A DNA stretch of 11,045 bases. It comes from Bacteroidetes bacterium UBA4408. GTDB taxonomy: Bacteria > Bacteroidota > Bacteroidia > UBA4408. Location: positions 1-11,045 of the forward strand of contig DGQS01000151.1 in assembly GCA_002389785.1 (NCBI GenBank), written 5' to 3'. Shown here in pieces: positions 1-7,158 of the stretch. Positions within the stretch are counted from its first letter, which is position 1. Each line of letters starts with the position of its first letter. The notes below the pieces were generated by a model. The model did no database searches, had not been told where the DNA came from, and saw only the letters and a list, made by a program, of their open reading frames with translations. Position numbers and translations under genes: made by a program.

Positions 1-349
1 GGAGCAAATACTTTTTTCGGATCTCTGTTCCAAGAGTATCATCCGCTATATCTATGGCTCTGTTAAGAATTTCTTTCTCCGCTTCTAAACGCTTAATTTT
101 CTTTTCCAAATCATGAATATACTTTTTTGGGGGCTTTTTGTCTTTCATTGGCTTTTGACTTTTCCAGTCTAAAGTACCATGTTTTCTTAACCATTTCAAA
201 ACGGTACTCCGGCCTTGAATTCCATACTTTGATTGAGATTGTCGATAGGTTAGAAAGCCCTTTTCTACTTCATCAACAACCTGTAATTTGAATGCCAAAC
301 TGTAATCTCTTTGAGTCCTCTTAGGAACTCTAAATTGTCCTTTATTCAT
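1..349 (-). CDS. IS3-family transposase OrfA (partial, 3' end outside window)
   Basis: This is the DNA-binding subunit of an IS3-type transposase, normally made alone or fused to the DDE-integrase OrfB by a -1 frameshift. I translated 116 codons from the ATG at 349-347. Residues about 15-57 form a helix-turn-helix of the HTH_Tnp_1/IS911 type, with AFKLQVVDEVEKG as its first helix and STVLKWLRKHG as its recognition end. A basic lysine-rich linker (about 63-77) follows, then a leucine-zipper-like helix (about 78-100, LEKKIKRLEAEKEIL) of the kind that mediates OrfA oligomerisation. The visible end, TEIRKKYLL, includes the A AAA AAG slippery codons at 17-11. The family call is secure; the IS3 subgroup is not determined. 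The reading frame is intact within the window. Confidence 0.88.
   Translation of the reverse strand, partial: MNKGQFRVPKRTQRDYSLAFKLQVVDEVEKGFLTYRQSQSKYGIQGRSTVLKWLRKHGTLDWKSQKPMKDKKPPKKYIHDLEKKIKRLEAEKEILNRAIDIADDTLGTEIRKKYLL
11..17 (-). other. A6G slippery heptamer for programmed -1 frameshift (OrfA to OrfAB)
   Basis: On the minus strand, codons 111-113 of orfA read CGA AAA AAG, giving A AAA AAG in the zero frame at 17-11. This is the canonical heptamer used by IS3-family elements to make the OrfAB fusion transposase. Its place, about 110 codons into orfA, fits. The stimulatory stem-loop and the orfB start would lie left of position 1 and cannot be seen. Confidence 0.65.
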
Positions 350-353
350 AACG

Positions 354-374
354 GTTACACTTTTTTGTGTCAAC
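354..374 (-). repeat. Hairpin in the IS leader, just upstream of orfA
   Basis: On the minus strand GTTGACAC and GTGTAAC flank a run of six A, giving a 7-bp stem with one bulged base and a 6-nt loop, located 5 bp before the orfA ATG. The left arm contains TTGACA, which resembles a sigma-70 -35 hexamer. It may be a protein-binding site at the IS end or an RNA hairpin that limits translation of transcripts entering from outside. The structure is seen; the role is inferred. Confidence 0.4.
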
Positions 375-399
375 CTATTTCAGGACGAGGCATTAGCAT

Positions 400-436
400 A
401 AAAAAAAAGGTCTGCAATTGTTGCAGGCCTTTTTTT
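400..436 (-). terminator. Rho-independent terminator downstream of ligA
   Basis: A 9-bp GC-containing stem (409-417 with 421-429) with a 3-nt loop is flanked by 9 A on one side (400-408) and 7 T on the other (430-436), so it can act on both strands. It lies 37 bp past the ligA stop. In plus-strand RNA the pair 411/427 is a G-U wobble, while in minus-strand RNA it is a C-A mismatch, so the hairpin is slightly better for rightward transcription. It still has an uninterrupted U tract for ligA transcripts. Confidence 0.85.
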
Positions 437-473
437 GTATGTCCATTTTCCTAAAATTTGTGGTTAAGCACCA

Positions 474-2486
474 TTACTGATTGTCATGAATCAAAGCTAA
501 AAAATCGTCTTCATTAATTATTTTAACGCCTAGTTTTTCGGCTTTTTCCAATTTTGCCGGACCCATGTTTTCACCGGCTAAAACATAGGATGTTTTAGCA
601 GAAATGGAACCCACATTTTTACCACCGTTTTGCTCAATTAGTTTCTTTACATCGTCGCGGTTAAATTTTGAAAATACTCCCGAAACAACAAAAGACAGAC
701 CTTTCAGTTTATCTGAAAAATGTTGGGTTTGTTCTTCGGTAAGTTCAAACTTCAATCCATGTGATTTTAATCGATGGATTATTTCAAGATTTCTAGGGTC
801 TGCAAAATAATCTTTAATACTTTGAGTAATTCTAGGCCCAATTTCATCCACCTGTTCTAGCTGGTCTAAATGCGTTAACAAACCATCCATTGATTTAAAG
901 TTGTAAGCAATTTTTTTTGCTACGGTTTCACCAACATGCCTAATCCCTAAAGCATAAAGCACGCGTTCAAAAGGGACCTTTTTTGATAATTCAATTCCTT
1001 GAAGTAAATTGTTTACACTTTTCTGCGCCATTCGTTCAAGTCGTAACAATTGAGCTTCCTTCAAATCATAAATATCTGCACAATTAAAAATAAGCATTGC
1101 ATCAAATAATTGTTCAATTGTTTCGGCTCCCAAACTATCGATGTTCATTGCTTTTCGACTTACAAAATGTTCAATCTTACCTTTAATTTGGGGAGCACAT
1201 CCTAATTCATTCGGACAGTAATGATTTGCTTCACCTTCTCTTCTTATCAGTTGAGTTCCACATTCGGGACATTGTTCAGCATAATTTGTAGGAACACTTG
1301 TAGTACTTCTTTTACTTAAATCAACGCCAATAATTTTGGGAATAATTTCACCGCCTTTTTCCACAAAAACGGTATCTCCAACCCGTATATCCAATTTTTC
1401 AATGATGTCGGCATTGTGCAAGGATGCACGTTTAACTACAGTTCCTGCTAGTAAAACTGGTTGTAAGTTAGCAACGGGAGTAATGGCGCCGGTTCGCCCC
1501 ACTTGGTAAACAATCGAGATGAGTTGGGTGCTTGCTTGCTCTGCTTTAAATTTAAATGATATAGCCCAACGAGGGGTTTTACTCGTGAATCCAAGCACTT
1601 GTTGTTGCTTGTAGTGATTCACTTTTAATACAATTCCATCAATGTCAAAATCCAGTTTATTACGCTCTTCGTTCCAGTGATTAATAAAAAGGGTTACTTC
1701 TTCTAAAGATTTGCAAACTCGTGTATGTGGTGAAGTTTTAAACCCCCATTCCTTGGCGGCCTTCAAACTTTCGGCATGGGTTGAAAAGGGAAGATTTTCG
1801 CCATAAATTGCATATAAAAAACAATCCAAATTACGTTTAGCAACAATCGTAGAATCTTGAATTTTTAAACTTCCGGAAGCTGCATTTCTGGGATTGGCTA
1901 ATGGCGCTTCATCTATTTCTTCACGTTCTTTATTTATTGCTTCAAATGAAGAATGCGGCATAAATATTTCTCCTCGAATTTCAAACTCATCCGGAAAATT
2001 CTTCCCCGACAATCTTAAAGGAATCGTTTTAATGGTTCGCACGTTTGTGGTTACGTCATCGCCTTGAACTCCATCGCCTCTGGTAACGGCTCTGCTTAAT
2101 TCGCCATTCTTATAAGTTAATCCAATTGCAACTCCATCAAATTTTAACTCACAAACATATTCAAAGTCATCGGTTATCACCTTTCGAATTCGGTTATCAA
2201 AATCAGCTATTTCTTCTTGCGAGTAAGTATTTCCCAAAGATAACATTGGATAGGTATGCACTACCGTTTTAAACTCTTTGGTAATTCCCCCTCCTACTCG
2301 TTGTGTTGGTGAGTTGGGTCGCAAGTGCTCGGGAAATTGCTTTTCAATCGCAATCAGTTCGTTTAGTAAAGAGTCGAACTCAAAATCACTAATACTGGGA
2401 CTAGAAAGTATGTAATACTTATAATTATGTTCTTCAATGGTGGCGGATAAATCGTCTATTTTTAATTTTGCTTCTTCAGATGTCAT
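474..2486 (-). CDS. ligA: NAD-dependent DNA ligase LigA
   Basis: LigA seals 5'-phosphate/3'-OH nicks in duplex DNA during replication and repair. It uses NAD+ to form an enzyme-adenylate on a lysine. The 670-residue length is normal for the family. Domain Ia with its conserved tyrosines (NYKYYILSSP, 21-30) comes first. The adenylation domain carries the nucleophile K115 in CELKFDGVAIGL and motif DGIVLK at 283-288. The OB fold follows (about 320-400, including QVGRTGAITPVA). A Cys4 zinc finger uses C406, C409, C424 and C430. Helix-hairpin-helix repeats span about 445-580, and a BRCT domain closes the protein (about 592-670). The ATG at 2486 is right because the family N-terminus begins immediately after it. 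No Shine-Dalgarno is present, as expected for Bacteroidota. prmC lies 84 bp upstream on the same strand and may share its transcript. Confidence 0.98.
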   Translation of the reverse strand: MTSEEAKLKIDDLSATIEEHNYKYYILSSPSISDFEFDSLLNELIAIEKQFPEHLRPNSPTQRVGGGITKEFKTVVHTYPMLSLGNTYSQEEIADFDNRIRKVITDDFEYVCELKFDGVAIGLTYKNGELSRAVTRGDGVQGDDVTTNVRTIKTIPLRLSGKNFPDEFEIRGEIFMPHSSFEAINKEREEIDEAPLANPRNAASGSLKIQDSTIVAKRNLDCFLYAIYGENLPFSTHAESLKAAKEWGFKTSPHTRVCKSLEEVTLFINHWNEERNKLDFDIDGIVLKVNHYKQQQVLGFTSKTPRWAISFKFKAEQASTQLISIVYQVGRTGAITPVANLQPVLLAGTVVKRASLHNADIIEKLDIRVGDTVFVEKGGEIIPKIIGVDLSKRSTTSVPTNYAEQCPECGTQLIRREGEANHYCPNELGCAPQIKGKIEHFVSRKAMNIDSLGAETIEQLFDAMLIFNCADIYDLKEAQLLRLERMAQKSVNNLLQGIELSKKVPFERVLYALGIRHVGETVAKKIAYNFKSMDGLLTHLDQLEQVDEIGPRITQSIKDYFADPRNLEIIHRLKSHGLKFELTEEQTQHFSDKLKGLSFVVSGVFSKFNRDDVKKLIEQNGGKNVGSISAKTSYVLAGENMGPAKLEKAEKLGVKIINEDDFLALIHDNQ

Positions 2487-2498
2487 ATAATTCGATTC

Positions 2499-2519
2499 AA
2501 AAAAAACCGATTGTGGTTT
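2499..2519 (-). terminator. Weak terminator-like hairpin between prmC and ligA
   Basis: On the minus strand AAACC (2519-2515) pairs with GGTTT (2508-2504) around a 6-nt loop, and the second arm runs into eight consecutive T. The stem is only 5 bp with two G-C pairs, so it would terminate poorly at best. It may reduce read-through from prmC into ligA or be meaningless AT-rich sequence. Confidence 0.2.
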
Positions 2520-2570
2520 ATAAATTTTGGTTAATGTAGTATGTTTTCGATGTACTTATAAAAAACAAGT

Positions 2571-3431
2571 TCACTTTTTAGCCTTTATCATTCTGTCCTT
2601 ACCATTCAAATCTTTTTTTAACACAATTTCTTTAAAGGCTTTGCGTTCGAGTAATGCAACAACTTCCTTTCCGAATGCCTCATTAATTTCAAAATAAATT
2701 GCTCCATCCCTTTTCAAATACAACTGAGCAAAATTAGCAATCGATTCATAAAAAAGTAATGGTGCTTCATCTGTTACAAATAAGGCCAAATGAGGTTCAA
2801 AATGTAACACGTTTTGATTCATTAACTCTGCTTCAGAAGCACGGATATAGGGAGGATTGCTTACTATACAATCAAACAATACAGCTTCATCAAATGCAGG
2901 AATATTGCTTTTCAAGATATCATACTTATAAGTTAAAACTGATACAGAATTTCTGTTTGCATTTTCAGAAGCAAGTTCAAGTGCATGCTGGGAAATATCC
3001 ATGGCATGAAGCTTTGCAAGAGGCAAAAACTTTGCTAAGGAAACTGCAATGCAACCACTTCCGGTTCCAATATCCAAAATTTGTAAATCGGTTTTATTTT
3101 TAAAATCCTGTATAATCCAATGAACTAATTCTTCGGTCTCCTGTCTTGGAATCAAAACATTTTCATTTACCAGAAATCTCAATCCATAAAATTCTGTTTC
3201 ACCAAGGATGTATTGAATCGGTTGTTGTTTCTGTAATTGATTAACGATTGAATAAATTTTTTGTAGCTGTGTTTCTTCCAAACTAATTTCCTTACTTAAT
3301 TGTACCTGCATGCGTGTTAATCCAACTACTTGTTCGCATGATAAAAAGTAAAAATTTTGTATTTCCACTTTATCATAAAGTTCACTAAGTTGTGAATGAA
3401 AATAATACTCTACTTCGGAAAATGTTGCCAT
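2571..3431 (-). CDS. prmC: Peptide chain release factor N5-glutamine methyltransferase PrmC
   Basis: PrmC (HemK) is a cytosolic SAM-dependent enzyme that methylates the side-chain amide of the glutamine in the GGQ loop of release factors RF1 and RF2, which speeds peptide release. At 286 residues it has the usual size. The N-terminal helical release-factor-binding domain (about 1-75) is followed by PIQYILGETEFYGL (71-84) and LIPRQETEELV (93-103), both family signatures. The SAM loop is DIGTGSG (120-126). The catalytic motif NPPY lies at 192-195 within CIVSNPPYI and binds the substrate glutamine. The ATG at 3431 gives the standard N-terminus. The gene sits between the cyclase and ligA on the same strand, 108 and 84 bp away, and no good promoter consensus was recognised in front of it. 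Confidence 0.96.
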   Translation of the reverse strand: MATFSEVEYYFHSQLSELYDKVEIQNFYFLSCEQVVGLTRMQVQLSKEISLEETQLQKIYSIVNQLQKQQPIQYILGETEFYGLRFLVNENVLIPRQETEELVHWIIQDFKNKTDLQILDIGTGSGCIAVSLAKFLPLAKLHAMDISQHALELASENANRNSVSVLTYKYDILKSNIPAFDEAVLFDCIVSNPPYIRASEAELMNQNVLHFEPHLALFVTDEAPLLFYESIANFAQLYLKRDGAIYFEINEAFGKEVVALLERKAFKEIVLKKDLNGKDRMIKAKK

Positions 3432-3539
3432 ACTTGTTAATGTATTAAAAAGTTTCCGAAAAAAAATTGTAGTTTAAAAACATCTGTTCCGGTATTCAAT
3501 TGCTATCACAAACCACTATTCTAACCCAAAAAATCTTCC

Positions 3540-5609
3540 TCACAATTTCATTGATAATTCGGTTCCTTCAACAAAGTACATATCAATAGCACCTTTATTT
3601 TTTGCAGGTATTTTGCCTCTATAACTGCAACCAAAATTATCTTTTATTAATTCGTAAGTACTGCCACTTATATTTATTTGCCCCGGTTCTCCACTTGATT
3701 CCATTCGGGATGCAGTATTTACGGTATCGCCCCAAATGTCGTACGAATATTTCTTACTACCTACAATGCCTGCAACAACAGGGCCGGTATGAATCCCAAT
3801 TCTCACTTCCAACACCTTTTCTACCGTTGTATCCTTTGCAGTAACTTGCTTCTTTCTCAGCAACATAAACTCTCGTATTTCAAGTGCGGCCAACACCACA
3901 TCTTTGGCATGCGTATGATTGGGAATAGGAATTCCACCTGCAGCCATATAAGCATCTCCAATGGTTTTAATTTTTTCAACTCCATGCTTGCTCATAATGT
4001 TATCAAATTCTCTGAAGCATGCATCAATCTCGGCAACGAGCTCCTTTGGCGATAATTTTTCTGACAATTGAGTAAAGCCTTTAAAGTCGGCAAATAATAC
4101 CGTAACGTTATCAATTTGCCTGGCTTCAGATGTTCCCTTATTTTTAAGTTCTTCGGCAATTTCTTCTGGCAAAATATTGAGCAACAATGCATCGCTTAAC
4201 TTTTTTCCGTCTCTAATTTTATTCCGTTGTGAAAAAAACACGAGTGCAAAAAGTAAAACAATTATAAATCCTCCAATGAATCCATTTCGTACTAACTTTT
4301 GTTTAGCTATTTCAGCACGTCCCAAAGCATCCTTCTTTTCTTGCTGCGATTTAAGCAAATTTTCCTTTAGGTTATATTCGTAATGAAATTGGTTTGTGAG
4401 ATAGGCTTTACGGTTGTTGTCGTTTAAAACACTATCCCGCATTTCAATATATAAATCGTTCATACGCAACGCTTCTTGCCAGTTGTTTTGTTGCCTGTAT
4501 AACAATTGCAAATTTCCGGCTGCATTTCTTATTTCGGTTGGATAACCCAATTCGCGTGATAACTTCATGGAACGGAGTAAATAATTTTCAGCAGGTTTTA
4601 GTGCTCCGATTTTTAAATACAATCCGCCCAATAAATTGGTTACTGAGGCAATGCCCCATTTATCGCCCAGGCTTTCAAAACCCTTTAAACTTTGTTCAAA
4701 ATAATGTTGTGCAGAATCGGAATTCCCTAATAAATTTTGAACCCTTCCAAGATTCAAAAAGGAGTAGGAAAGTCCTTGTTTATCATCGATAATTTTTCGA
4801 ATTGTCATTGATTTATAATGATAAGACATAGCAGAATCGAGTGCTGATTTCTTTTCAAATAAATTTCCAATTGCACCAAATGAATAAGCAATAGAATAAT
4901 TATTGCCTGATTGTATATTTATTGCAAGTGCGCGTTTATAATATTCGAGGGCTTTGGCATAGTCATTCTGTTCTTTGTATACAGCACCAATATTTTGCAA
5001 TACAGTAGCTACTCCATCTAAATCGTTTAGTAATTCATACAATCGTAAAGCCAAGCTAAAATCGTTAAGTGCCAAAGGAATTTTTCCTTGATTTGAGAAA
5101 ATCAGTGCCATGTTATTGAAAACAGTAGCTACCCCTGATTTGTCTTTTAAGAGAAGGCGTAACTTTAATCCTTGCCGATGAAGTGCCAGCGCTTGGTCAA
5201 TTTTCCCTTGATTTTTATAAATAGCAGACAAGTTATTAATTATCGAAGCCTGATCATTTATCTTTAATAGCGTTTTAGCTAAAACAAGCGCTTTTTGATT
5301 GTAATAAATAGCCGAGTCAATCTCTCCAAATTGTTCGTAGAGATAAGCTATCCATCCACAAGCCTTGAGGATCCCTCTCTGATAATTTATTTTTGAAGAA
5401 ATCGAGTAAGCTTGCTTACAATTTTCCATCGACTTATCCGGCGATGCATCAAGATTCAGTGCTGCTAAGTGAATGTATGCTTCTACTTTTACAGTATCGT
5501 TTATTGCAACATTGTTTATGAGTGCATGCAAGGAATCAAGTGTTCGAATTTCTGAGGCAGCTACTGAAGTAGAGAAAAGCAAAAACAGAAATTTAATTAA
5601 CCTTTTCAT
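3540..5609 (-). CDS. Membrane adenylate cyclase with periplasmic TPR sensor domain
   Basis: This is a class III nucleotidyl cyclase, predicted to make cAMP from ATP at the inner membrane. I start it at the ATG at 5609 (689 aa), because MKRLIKFLFLLFSTSVAAS is a clean signal peptide; the frame is open for 10 more codons upstream. Seven to eight 40-residue tetratricopeptide repeats fill about 80-395. A coiled coil (about 400-440), a transmembrane helix (about 443-460) and a linker with LLLNILPEEIAEELK follow. The catalytic domain has both metal aspartates, D508 (LFADF) and D552 (GDAYM). It has adenine-selecting K548 (EKIKT) and D624 (SYDIWG), where guanylate cyclases have Glu and Cys. Transition-state residues N631 and R635 (NTASRM) are also present. 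The cyclase should therefore work as a homodimer, with the TPR array outside the cytoplasm sensing a peptide or partner protein. The ligand is unknown. Confidence 0.92.
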   Translation of the reverse strand: MKRLIKFLFLLFSTSVAASEIRTLDSLHALINNVAINDTVKVEAYIHLAALNLDASPDKSMENCKQAYSISSKINYQRGILKACGWIAYLYEQFGEIDSAIYYNQKALVLAKTLLKINDQASIINNLSAIYKNQGKIDQALALHRQGLKLRLLLKDKSGVATVFNNMALIFSNQGKIPLALNDFSLALRLYELLNDLDGVATVLQNIGAVYKEQNDYAKALEYYKRALAINIQSGNNYSIAYSFGAIGNLFEKKSALDSAMSYHYKSMTIRKIIDDKQGLSYSFLNLGRVQNLLGNSDSAQHYFEQSLKGFESLGDKWGIASVTNLLGGLYLKIGALKPAENYLLRSMKLSRELGYPTEIRNAAGNLQLLYRQQNNWQEALRMNDLYIEMRDSVLNDNNRKAYLTNQFHYEYNLKENLLKSQQEKKDALGRAEIAKQKLVRNGFIGGFIIVLLFALVFFSQRNKIRDGKKLSDALLLNILPEEIAEELKNKGTSEARQIDNVTVLFADFKGFTQLSEKLSPKELVAEIDACFREFDNIMSKHGVEKIKTIGDAYMAAGGIPIPNHTHAKDVVLAALEIREFMLLRKKQVTAKDTTVEKVLEVRIGIHTGPVVAGIVGSKKYSYDIWGDTVNTASRMESSGEPGQINISGSTYELIKDNFGCSYRGKIPAKNKGAIDMYFVEGTELSMKL

Positions 5610-5652
5610 ACACCACATTATGTTTACATCTGAGTTCAAGATTTACCTTTTC

Positions 5653-5685
5653 TAAAATTAGCTAATTCCATCTGCTTAATTTAAA
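5653..5685 (-). promoter_or_regulatory. Possible promoter of the cyclase gene with overlapping palindrome
   Basis: On the minus strand TTTA (5685-5682) and TAATTTTA (5660-5653) are separated by 21 nt, a near match to the Bacteroidota TTTG-N17-23-TAnnTTTG promoter with A in place of both final G. The perfect 12-bp palindrome AATTAGCTAATT (5656-5667) overlaps the downstream box and could be an operator. The box lies 43 nt before the chosen start. Imperfect consensus and AT-rich background keep confidence low. Confidence 0.3.
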
Positions 5686-5770
5686 CTGAGAAGTAAGTTT
5701 TATATAAAGATTCGTAAAAGCGAAAATAAATAAATGTTTGTCCACAAATCTTCTATTCAAAAAAAAAGCT

Positions 5771-5800
5771 GTGCAAAGGCTTATAATTTTACCTTTGCAC
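5771..5800 (+). promoter_or_regulatory. Promoter -7 element of rlmI inside a 9-bp inverted repeat
   Basis: TACCTTTG at 5790-5797 is an exact match to the Bacteroidota -7 element TAnnTTTG and lies 18 nt before the rlmI ATG, giving a short leader. A correctly spaced -33 TTTG is absent. The box sits in the right arm of a perfect inverted repeat, GTGCAAAGG (5771-5779) and CCTTTGCAC (5792-5800), with a 12-nt spacer. The symmetry suggests a dimeric regulator site or a second, leftward TTTG box. Confidence 0.5.
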
Positions 5801-5815
5801 CCTTATTAACATGTT

Positions 5816-7033
5816 ATGCAACAAGCTTATCCAAAAGTAATTTTAAGTTCCGGTAAAGATCAATCTCTTCGAAGGTTTCATCCTTGGGTGTTTTCGGGTG
5901 CAATTAAGAAAATAAAAAATTCAGCAGGCAAAGAAATTGAACCTTCAGAAGGTGATATAGTAACTGTGGTGAGCAATCATGATGAGTTTTTAGGTGTGGG
6001 ACATTATCAGTTGGGGAGCATTGCTGTGCGAGTTTTTTCTTTTGAAGAACATGAGATAAATCAAGCATTTTGGGATGCTAAAATAGCAGCAGCTTACCAC
6101 TTACGTCAAGTGTTAAATTTAACTTCCAATGCCGAAACAAATGTTTATCGTTTGCTGCATGCAGAGGGTGATGGAATGCCCGGATTAATTATCGATTTTT
6201 ACAACGGGACTGCTGTGCTTCAAACACATTCAATTGGCATGCACCTGATAAAGAAGGAAATTAGCCTATCGCTTCAAAAAGTGTATGGCGATGCATTGCA
6301 TGCAATATACGATAAGAGTGAGGAAACCATGCCGAAACAATCGGCTATAAAAGCTGAGAATGGTTTACTTTGGGGAGAGACAAAAACGAATGAAGTTAAA
6401 GAATACGGAAATTTATTTGCAATTGATTGGGCAAGCGGGCAAAAAACCGGTTTCTTTATTGACCAGCGTGAAAACCGAAATTTACTTGCACACTATTGCA
6501 AAGGAAAATCTGTTGCAAATACTTTTTGTTACTCCGGTGGCTTTTCCGTTTTTGCCATGCGTGCAGGTGCTACTTTAGTGCATAGTGTGGACAGTTCAAA
6601 AAAAGCGATTGAACTCACCGATAAAAATATTGAACTCAATCGAAGTTATTTTTCAAAGCATTCTGAACATGCCTCTTTTGCTATCGACACTTTCGACTTT
6701 TTAGAAACAGCTGCCAATAAATACGATGTAATTATTTTAGATCCTCCGGCTTTTGCAAAACATCAAAATGTGAAACACAATGCTGTGCAAGGTTATAAAC
6801 GATTGAATGCGGAAGCGTTTAAAAAAATTAAGGCCGGTGGAATCTTATTTACCTTTTCCTGTTCCCAAGTGGTCGACACCAATTTATTTAATAATACGGT
6901 TATGGCTGCTGCAATCATAGCTAAACGAAAAGTACATGTATTGCATTATTTGAGTCAACCACCTGATCATGCACCCAGTATTTTTCATCCTGAAGGTGCT
7001 TATTTAAAGGGTTTGGTGCTTTATGTTGAATAA
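5816..7033 (+). CDS. rlmI: Class I SAM-dependent rRNA methyltransferase, RlmI-like (23S rRNA m5C1962)
   Basis: The RlmI family methylates C5 of a cytosine in 23S rRNA (position 1962 in E. coli). The 405-residue length matches. The N-terminal PUA RNA-binding domain (about 6-75) contains the hallmark LRRFHPWVFSGAI (18-30). A middle domain with LLHAEGDGMPGLIIDFY (113-129) follows. The C-terminal Rossmann methyltransferase has QKTGFFIDQREN (209-220), the SAM loop NTFCYSGGFSVFA (235-247), acidic VDSS (258-261), motif IV LDPPAF (308-313) and the catalytic cysteine C349 in FSCSQ. All expected catalytic residues are present. ATG 5816 is chosen because it gives the family N-terminus and follows the TAnnTTTG box. 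The exact target nucleotide is inferred from family membership. Related RlmK/L-type or archaeal PUA methyltransferases are less likely given the length. Confidence 0.93.
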   Translation: MQQAYPKVILSSGKDQSLRRFHPWVFSGAIKKIKNSAGKEIEPSEGDIVTVVSNHDEFLGVGHYQLGSIAVRVFSFEEHEINQAFWDAKIAAAYHLRQVLNLTSNAETNVYRLLHAEGDGMPGLIIDFYNGTAVLQTHSIGMHLIKKEISLSLQKVYGDALHAIYDKSEETMPKQSAIKAENGLLWGETKTNEVKEYGNLFAIDWASGQKTGFFIDQRENRNLLAHYCKGKSVANTFCYSGGFSVFAMRAGATLVHSVDSSKKAIELTDKNIELNRSYFSKHSEHASFAIDTFDFLETAANKYDVIILDPPAFAKHQNVKHNAVQGYKRLNAEAFKKIKAGGILFTFSCSQVVDTNLFNNTVMAAAIIAKRKVHVLHYLSQPPDHAPSIFHPEGAYLKGLVLYVE

Positions 7034-7078
7034 ACTACACGGAATTTTTCGTGCTATACCAGAGGTTTCAACATTACC

Positions 7079-7121
7079 TTAAACTTAGTTAAACTTAAAG
7101 TTTACGAGAATTCATTTAATG
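7079..7121 (+). repeat. Operator-like cluster of TAAACTT repeats upstream of the isoprenoid-synthase-like gene
   Basis: TTAAACTTA occurs twice in direct orientation at 7079-7087 and 7089-7097, exactly 10 bp apart (one helical turn). The second copy forms a perfect 15-nt palindrome, TAAACTTAAAGTTTA (7090-7104), with an inverted third half-site. A second small palindrome, CATTTAATG, follows at 7113-7121. The cluster lies 55-80 bp before the downstream ATG, a fitting place for an operator or activator site. The repeats are seen; the function is inferred. Confidence 0.4.
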
Positions 7122-7158
7122 AAAAACTCTACCTTGAGTCATATAATTTGAATTTGAA

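Larger units (their letters stand above)
1..392 (-). mobile_element. 5' part of an IS3-family insertion sequence (truncated by window edge)
   Basis: The minus strand from about 392 down to 1 holds the left end of an insertion sequence. It has a non-coding leader, an orfA of IS3/IS911 type and an A6G frameshift heptamer near the end of orfA. The outer boundary is inferred. Read on the minus strand, the sequence just outside the leader begins TGCCTCGTCCTGAAATAGG, and the TG at 392-391 fits the TG...CA ends usual for IS3 elements. OrfB, the other terminal repeat and the target duplication lie beyond position 1, so the exact end cannot be proven. The element is co-directional with ligA and stops only a few bases before the terminator that follows ligA. 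Confidence 0.8.

Noticed and set aside
604..810. 68-codon open frame on the plus strand inside ligA
   Set aside because: It lies wholly antisense to well-supported ligA BRCT codons and resembles no protein family.
2759..3103. 114-codon open frame on the plus strand inside prmC
   Set aside because: It is antisense to conserved PrmC motifs including NPPY, with a composition typical of reverse translation.
3602..4383. Several short open frames on both strands inside the cyclase gene
   Set aside because: All overlap conserved catalytic codons of the cyclase and have no recognisable features.
6294..6306. Palindrome TTGCATGCAA within rlmI
   Set aside because: It is a 10-bp palindrome in coding sequence with no promoter or gene boundary nearby; chance occurrence is sufficient.
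7038..7053. Candidate terminator after rlmI (CACG...CGTG)
   Set aside because: The stem is only 4 bp and no T tract follows, so it would not terminate transcription.
7141..7158. TTTG boxes just before the isoprenoid-synthase-like gene as a promoter
   Set aside because: They lie 3-8 nt from the ATG and lack TA at the required spacing, leaving no room for a normal transcription start.
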